A DNA stretch of 64,000 bases, from NCBI GenBank assembly GCA_947172415.1, contig OX359198.1, forward strand, positions 5,797,401 through 5,861,400. The letters are read 5' to 3'. Shown here one piece after another: positions 58,366 through 64,000 of this stretch (positions are counted from its first letter, which is position 1; the number at the start of each line of letters is the position of its first letter). Source of the DNA: Chondrosia reniformis. Lineage: Eukaryota > Porifera > Demospongiae > Chondrillida > Chondrillidae. The notes beneath the pieces are model-generated. The model saw only the letters and a program-made list of their open reading frames with translations, was not told the DNA's origin and made no database searches. A program made the position numbers and the translations under genes.

Positions 58366-61300
58366 ATGCTTGTTCTTTTCGAAACTGCAGCAGGGTTTGC
58401 CATTTTCAAGGTGACTTACCTATCTTGATGTATTTAAATAAATATTCGGGCAACATATTTGCTTGTTGATTTTATCAGTTTGTTTATGTATGATGGTTTG
58501 CAGATACTGGACGAGAAGAAGCTACAGCATGTCGATAGTTTGTTTAAAGAATTTGAGACTCCAGAGAAAGCAAGCCAAGTGTAAGAAAAGAGCTTTCCGG
58601 GTGCACCATTAGTGACTCCTACTAATCTGTACTTTGAATAGACATGTTGTGATGGCTTGCCTGCTCTACTTTATAGTGTGAAATTAAAGCAATTTTCCAA
58701 GTTTAAAGACATGACTGAAGCCTTATCAGGTAAGATACAGTTGCCATGGTTACTGTGGCTCATCTACCTTTCTAGAGGGAGTGGGGTAGGGTAATGCTCT
58801 GGGTGCTGAATCACCCTCTCTAAGGTATTAGCCATATACATACATACATACATACTGTATATGTACTTTTCCAAAATACTATCCAAACTGCCTCATACCC
58901 ATCTCTGTTGCACTCTTATGTAAGTTACCCCCCCCTTAAAAATTTCTTGATCCACCCCTGCGTTCTTACTTCTCTGTGTTTTGTTACATTAGCTGCTACT
59001 GCTGCAGTTGAGAGCAAACTAAGCAAAGGACTGAAGAAGCTTCTGAAGAAATTGCACTCGTCTGAACTTGAAGAGCAGCTTGCAGTCTCTGATTCCAAAT
59101 TAGGAAGTATTATCAAGGTATGCACTTTACCTTGTTACCTACCAGCCCAATCAATATGGCCTCCCTCCTCTTACCAGCCCAGTCAATATGGCCTCCCTCC
59201 TCTCTTACCAGCCCAGTCAATATGGCCTCCCTCCTCTTACCAGCCCAATCAATATGGCCTCCCTCTCTTACCAATCCTATAGCCTACAGATGGCAGTTAC
59301 TTGTTACTCTCTTCCTGTAGGATAAATTTGAGATTAGTTGTGTGCACAGTCCGGCTGTTGCCGAGCTGATGAGGTGTATCCGCAGTCAAATGGACAGTCT
59401 GATACCTGGACTGCCGCATGATGGAATGAACACTATGGCACTTGGCCTAGCTCACAGGTATGTGCATGTTTGTACAACATTAAATGGTAACCCTTATTAA
59501 AGGTATTTAGCTATGTATATGTCAACTGTTTAGCACTCACCTCAAAAATGATTGGTATCAATAATTATAAAGTGAAATACGTAGTGCGTAATTCCTGTTT
59601 GATTTATTATCACATTTGAATTAGTACTTAAGTTTTGTGTCCGATATTAACCTAAAATGTTTGTTTTAAAAGAAAAAAAAGTTGTATATCATATTGCTGC
59701 TATGTATTGCTATTACTATATACGTATGTATTAATGTACGTAGTTTAAGAGTGCTTCCGTAGTTCTACTACTTATCTCTAAATTAGTAGTGTGTAGCATT
59801 CCTTATAACATATGTACATCGTACGTATATGTATCATCATACATACTAATTAGAAGAATCATTCTATTAACGACACTGGTCCAGTGTGATTAGTCCATAA
59901 ATAGTGATTTTATAGTGAATGGAATGTGTACATACACACACATATGTGTGTACATTCCAATGGTGTAATTTATAATGCAGAGCACACACAATTTTGGTAA
60001 CAACCAATTTTAAACACCTGTTTTAATGGGTTTTCAAATTATTATTATTAGCAAGGTATGTAACTCCTTCAGCATATGTAAATGGGCCCATATATATATA
60101 TACATGAATAATTGATGTGATAATCAAACCACAAGTACGTAATTAGAATCAGTCAAACATCATAAAGAGGGAAAAATACGAAATAAGCAATTGATGGGAA
60201 TTTAACCCAGGACAGCTAGTTATGACCACCAGTGCTCTGCCACCGAGCTACACTTGCCAGCAATGCTCCCTCATGCTTTCCCTCTTAAACTAACTACAAG
60301 CTAGTAATTAAGTCTTCATTCACTAATTAGTCGTGGAAAAGCTGATAATTAGTTAGAAGTTAATTAGATAAAGATTGAAATCGAAAGTTGTTTTATTATT
60401 TGTGGTTTGAGTTGGGAGGTTCTCCTACTTCAGTGAGCAACAAATATTATTTATTGGTATTTCCTTCTGTTTGGCTAGTTTGTCCCGTTACAAGTTGAAA
60501 TTCAGTCCAGACAAAGTGGATACAATGATAATACAGGCAATATGTAAGTGGGAATGTTGTGAATGTGTTTTTGTTGTAAAATATGTACATATGTATGTAT
60601 ATATGTACGTATATATGTATGTAGGTGTGATTGCATGCGCACATACACACACTTATGTAACTGTGACATGATAAGTAGTCACTTTCAGCTGCTGTGATAT
60701 TTACTGGAGGACTGTTAAGTCTTCTCTCCTTTTTATGGCCATCGTTCACCTGTGTGTGTTAGGTGTATTTACATATACTCCATATTGCTATACAATAAAC
60801 TTCCATTAAATGTAACTTGCTCAATGAATGTACCTCTACTTGCTCAATGAATATACCTCTACTTGCTCAATGAATATAGGTACATGCGCATAGGTACGTA
60901 CGTATATATGTTAGCCTTAACTCCCATACATTATCCTTATATATGTTTTTGTTTATTATATTCTTTATGATTGATGATTATGTAGGAAAAATGTGTGCAT
61001 GATTTAGATAACTCATACGTATGTCTAGGTACCATTTCAATGCCTTTGATCTGCTTACACAATCCTTAAAAGTGTACAGCCAGCTGGGTGTGAACTTGTA
61101 CCACTTCAGCTTCCAAAGCTTAATATATTTTCACTATATCAATCCTCTAAAGTTTCAAAAATAATTAAGATCAAGTAGCAATTCCAAATATTGTAGGCAC
61201 AACAAATGTTACTTTATAACCAGAACTTAACCCAGCTAATCAATTTTGAAACCTTGCTGCCCCTGTATGAATGTGGTGCATGTGTTGGCATGGCAACCTT

Positions 61301-63709
61301 CAAGACTGTTCATCTTCTGACATCTGTAGCTGTCTTAGATGATCTCGATAAGGAATTAAACAATTACAACATGAGATGTCGTGAATGGTACGGTTGGCAC
61401 TTCCCTGAGCTCGGAAAGCTTATCAGTGACAATACAGTGTATGCAAAAACTGTGAGAGCTATTGGTCGAAAGGATGGTATTAGCAAGGTGGACCTGTCGG
61501 CCATTTTACCAGAGGAAGTGGAGCAGGAAGTCAGAGAGCAGGCTGAAATCTCAATGGGTTCAGATGTGAGTTGTGTAGAAACAGAACAAGTGTTACAACT
61601 GTGAAGTACGTACATATCATTTAGTGGAATATTTCTCCTTCAATGACAGATATCTGACTTGGATGTGATTAATATTACGCAACTGTGTGACCAGATAGCA
61701 GAAATCTCTGATTACAGGAGCCAGCTTTATGACTATCTAAAGAACCGAATGATGGCAGTGGCTCCTAACCTCACGATAATGGTTGGCGAGCTGGTGGGCG
61801 CCCGACTGATTGCCCATGCTGGATCTCTGCTGAACCTTGCTAAACACCCCTCCTCGACTGTGCAGATTCTTGGAGCAGAAAAGGCTCTCTTTAGGTATAT
61901 AAGAGTTTGCCCACGTATGTAGTTATTGCTGTCTGCACCAGTTCAATGAGTGTATACTACGTACATATATACAGTAAAACCTCTGATGAAAGAACACATT
62001 GGTGAGTCCCTTCTTAGAGAGGTTGTCCCTTCTTAGAGGTTGTCCCTTCTTAGAGGTTGTCCCTTCTTAGAGGTTGTCCCTTCTTAGAGGTTGTCCCTTC
62101 TTAGAGGTTGTCCCTTCTTAGAGGGGTTGTCCCTTCTTAGAGAGGTTGTCCCTTCTTAGAGGTTATGCCTATCTATTGGGGCAAGTAGTTTGTCCACTGT
62201 ATAGAGGCTGCTTAATGACAGAATTTTTTAAATGACCTTAGACATACGTTTGTATGTATGTATGTACATTAAGTGTGCATGGTTGCTATTGATGAACTCC
62301 AACCAATCATACTTCATTATATGTGGGGTTGCTAGTGACTGTAGAATATCAAGGAGATGGGAGGTTGTCTTTTTGCGGAGGTGTGAGTGTGAAGGTCGTA
62401 TTTGGTTGTATGAGGAGAACACGTTTCTTGAGACACGCTTTGTGTGCTATGAAAGTAGTAAGACTACAATTCTCTGACAACCTCATATAATTACGAATGC
62501 GATACCCTACAGCACGTATGTACATGTTTTACAAAATGCACTTTGTACATGGATTCATGTTTACAGATGATAAAGTTTAAGGTTTTGATCTCAGCAATCT
62601 TGCTCAGTTTCATGTAATGTTAAATTAGAGGTCGTGTGGCTCATGTGTTATGTATGTACCTGCTGCTTCATTTGATGTAGAGCTTTGAAGACAAAACATG
62701 AAACTCCTAAATACGGGCTGATTTACCACGCTTCACTGGTCGGACAAACGGCCCCTAAGAATAAGGGAAAGGTTTGTATATCACTTGCATGTCTATTGCA
62801 TAAAATACATGCATACAACTGCAGCTTGAAATAGCCAACTTTGAACGTTGGAATTAATTAAAGATAACATTTAACTACAAGTCAGAATTTACTTAAGAAG
62901 TATGAAGATATTGCATAACCTGGTTTGGAAGACTGGGGTACTGGCACTACTTGTCAGTTAAGATGTAAACTACCCTATCTGAACCGTATAGTGCATATCG
63001 ATATCCCATCATAGGCGATCCCCTGGAAGGTATACCTCAGGCACAGGGGAGGGGTCATGGGGGTGTGTCTGAGATGTGAAGACAGTAGTGATGCACGAAG
63101 CAAGCTTTGTGCTCTCTTTTCTGTAGATATCGAGGACTTTGGCAGCTAAGGCCTCGCTGGCCATCAGGTATGATGCACTGGGCGAGGATGGATCAACAGA
63201 AATTGGAGAGTCTTGCAGGGCACAGGTGGAGGCCAGAGTGAAGCTTATTGAAGAGGGACAGGTACGCATGTAAATAAATATGTTATTTACGATAGAATTC
63301 ATACAGTCACAGGTAGTAGTGTCTTTGCACTGTCTGTGTTTCATTTGAGTTTATTTTTCATCATTATTATTTATATGTACGTATTATTGTTTCCAATATT
63401 AATGATAGTAATATAATTACTGGGACACCTGACCAGCCAAGTGACCAAAGTCTGAACTTGGTTGGGAGACTGAAGTCCTATTAATGGCAACCAGTGATCC
63501 AAGATAAGGTCACTTGATTGGTCAGGTACTAATATCTCCAAGTGATTATTTTTCTGTACTTTCAGAGCTTGATGCAATTTGCTTCCTTTTCAATGTTATA
63601 TACGTACGCACTTCATTAATTATACTTCCTCTTTCTTGTGCTGATAGACCAGAAAACTCAGTGGAACGGGGAAGGCTGCTGCGAGAGAGGCTAAATACCA
63701 AATGAAGAG
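58366..63709 (+). CDS. NOP58: NOP58, box C/D snoRNP core protein (3' end outside the window)
   Basis: Eleven exons: 58366-58410, 58504-58580, 58677-58729, 58993-59117, 59321-59457, 60479-60543, 61330-61565, 61650-61894, 62681-62771, 63127-63261, 63648-63709; 423 codons in frame, the last exon ending in phase 2 at a GTACAT donor. NOP58 binds box C/D snoRNAs with NOP56, fibrillarin and 15.5K in the nucleolus for rRNA 2'-O-methylation. It starts [15 protein letters not shown], typical of NOP58, not NOP56. Then come the coiled coil ([20 protein letters not shown]), [10 protein letters not shown], and the Nop domain ([33 protein letters not shown]). [15 protein letters not shown] marks the end of the fold. 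The Lys-rich tail found in other animals is not visible before 64,000, so the gene is taken as cut by the window edge. Confidence 0.95.
59140..59275. repeat. Minisatellite in NOP58 intron 4
   Basis: Four copies of ACCAGCCCARTCAATATGGC plus CTCCCTCCTCTT (32-34 bp) fill most of the intron between exons 4 and 5. Confidence 0.9.
60187..60257 (-). tRNA. tRNA-like sequence, probably a tRNA pseudogene or SINE head
   Basis: Lies in NOP58 intron 5. On the minus strand it folds as a cloverleaf of 71 nt: acceptor GCAAGTG/CAATTGC (6 of 7 pairs), D arm GCTC-GGTGGCA-GAGC, anticodon arm CTGGT-GGTCATA-ACTAG, T arm CTGGG-TTAAATT-CCCAT. The A box (TAGCTCGGTGGCAGAGC) is good and the B box (GGGTTAAATTCCC) is weakened (GGTTCRANTCC expected). 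Position 33 is G, not U, and the nominal anticodon is TCA, so it is unlikely to be a working tRNA. Transcription by Pol III is possible. Confidence 0.55.
60810..60880. repeat. Short tandem repeat in NOP58 intron 6
   Basis: About three copies of ACTTGCTCAATGAATRTACC plus TCT (23 bp). Confidence 0.8.
62000..62165. repeat. Minisatellite in NOP58 intron 8
   Basis: About nine copies of AGGTTGTCCCTTCTTAG (17 bp), some with an extra AG or GG before the GTT. Confidence 0.92.
63410..63548 (+). mobile_element. Dispersed repeat family R2, copy 3, with terminal inverted repeats
   Basis: The most complete copy. The left end TAATTACTGGGACACCTGAC, then CAGCCAAGTGACC, and the right end GTCACTTGATTGGTCAGGT then ACTAATATCTCCAAGTGATTA are inverted repeats of about 35 bp. 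The centre holds CTTGGTTGGGAGACTGAAG. At about 135 bp without coding capacity it fits a MITE. It lies in NOP58 intron 10. Confidence 0.75.
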
Positions 63710-64000
63710 GTACATCTGTGTGTGTGTATGAATACACAACATTAATGCCTTTCATCAGTGTGGAATTGCTGTTTTCTGTTTGGTAAATATGTGTATAGTA
63801 GCTGTCTGATATTTGGGATTCCATTGTAGGTTGCTTCTTGGAATCCAAATCAGTCACAAAATAGTTTTATCATTTTTACTTGCCTATAATTGAATAGCAC
63901 TATGAAGAGGTTGAATGTCCGGGTTTGATAAAGTAAAATGCCAAGCATTGAGTAGAAAGTAATTTTATACATCAAACAGCGCCCTAGTGTCTCTAATTTA

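Noticed and set aside
60187-60257. Selenocysteine tRNA (nominal anticodon TCA)
   Set aside because: Too short (71 nt, no long variable arm or extended acceptor/T stem) and lacks U33.
58411-63126. Box C/D snoRNAs in the NOP58 introns
   Set aside because: Searched for paired RTGATGA and CTGA boxes flanked by short stems; only isolated partial boxes (for example near 60,975 and 63,088) were found.
63830-63930. A further NOP58 exon near the window end
   Set aside because: Possible acceptors give hydrophobic or quickly stopped frames instead of the Lys-rich tail expected, so the end is left open.

Overview
The window is eukaryotic nuclear DNA. It is AT-rich, with many short introns (mostly 80-300 bp) that have GT/AG ends, compact genes in head-to-head and tail-to-tail pairs, and long non-coding stretches full of repeats. 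The gene set is animal: a transglutaminase with the Cys-His-Asp triad, a USP37-type deubiquitinase with a PH-like N-terminus, acid sphingomyelinase, NOP58, mitochondrial L10, cytosolic 5'-nucleotidase III and the C-terminus of a UBE4-type ubiquitin ligase. Tandem secreted Calx-beta/VWD proteins, a kinase pseudogene and a possible death-domain-like fragment suggest an early-branching animal, most likely a demosponge. That assignment is inference; no sequence search was run.

Layout. 0.4-1.3 kb (-): secreted EGF protein with C2-like flanks. 2.3-3.0 kb (+): U-box end of a UBE4-type gene, convergent with a complete nine-exon transglutaminase (3.1-8.6 kb, -). 8.8-12.2 kb (-): nine-exon cytosolic 5'-nucleotidase III, sharing a 136-bp bidirectional promoter with a ten-exon USP37-like gene (12.35-16.37 kb, +). 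16.4-33.4 kb: no intact gene seen. It holds dispersed repeats, a 3.5-kb AT-rich degenerate tandem-repeat field between two GC-rich islands, a possible death-domain-like fragment, a broken kinase/coiled-coil pseudogene, and palindromic mobile elements including a 165-bp-arm hairpin whose arms look identical by eye. 33.4-48.4 kb: two nearly identical 14-exon genes for secreted Calx-beta/VWD-C8-TIL proteins of about 1,230 residues, every intron in phase 1, each with a TATA box. Palindromic elements sit at the edge of the first unit and exactly at the junction of the two. 48.4-52.9 kb: rearranged inverted and direct copies of the 3' flank, and a second copy of a GC-rich element. 53.0-56.6 kb (+): acid sphingomyelinase. 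57.4-58.2 kb (-): mitochondrial ribosomal protein L10, head-to-head with NOP58 (58.4 kb to beyond the window).

The housekeeping genes are not a pathway. Three of their promoters carry, within 35 bp of the start codon, the core motif expected from vertebrate regulation: an E2F-like site at USP37, a CLEAR-like E-box at acid sphingomyelinase and a CACGTG E-box at NOP58. The main accessory feature is the tandem adhesion-type gene cluster, whose make-up recalls sponge aggregation-factor proteins. Leftover promoter-like and 3'-flank fragments on both sides suggest the cluster once had more members.

All exon models were made by eye from splice sites, reading frame and known family motifs. Reading frame is kept across every junction given.
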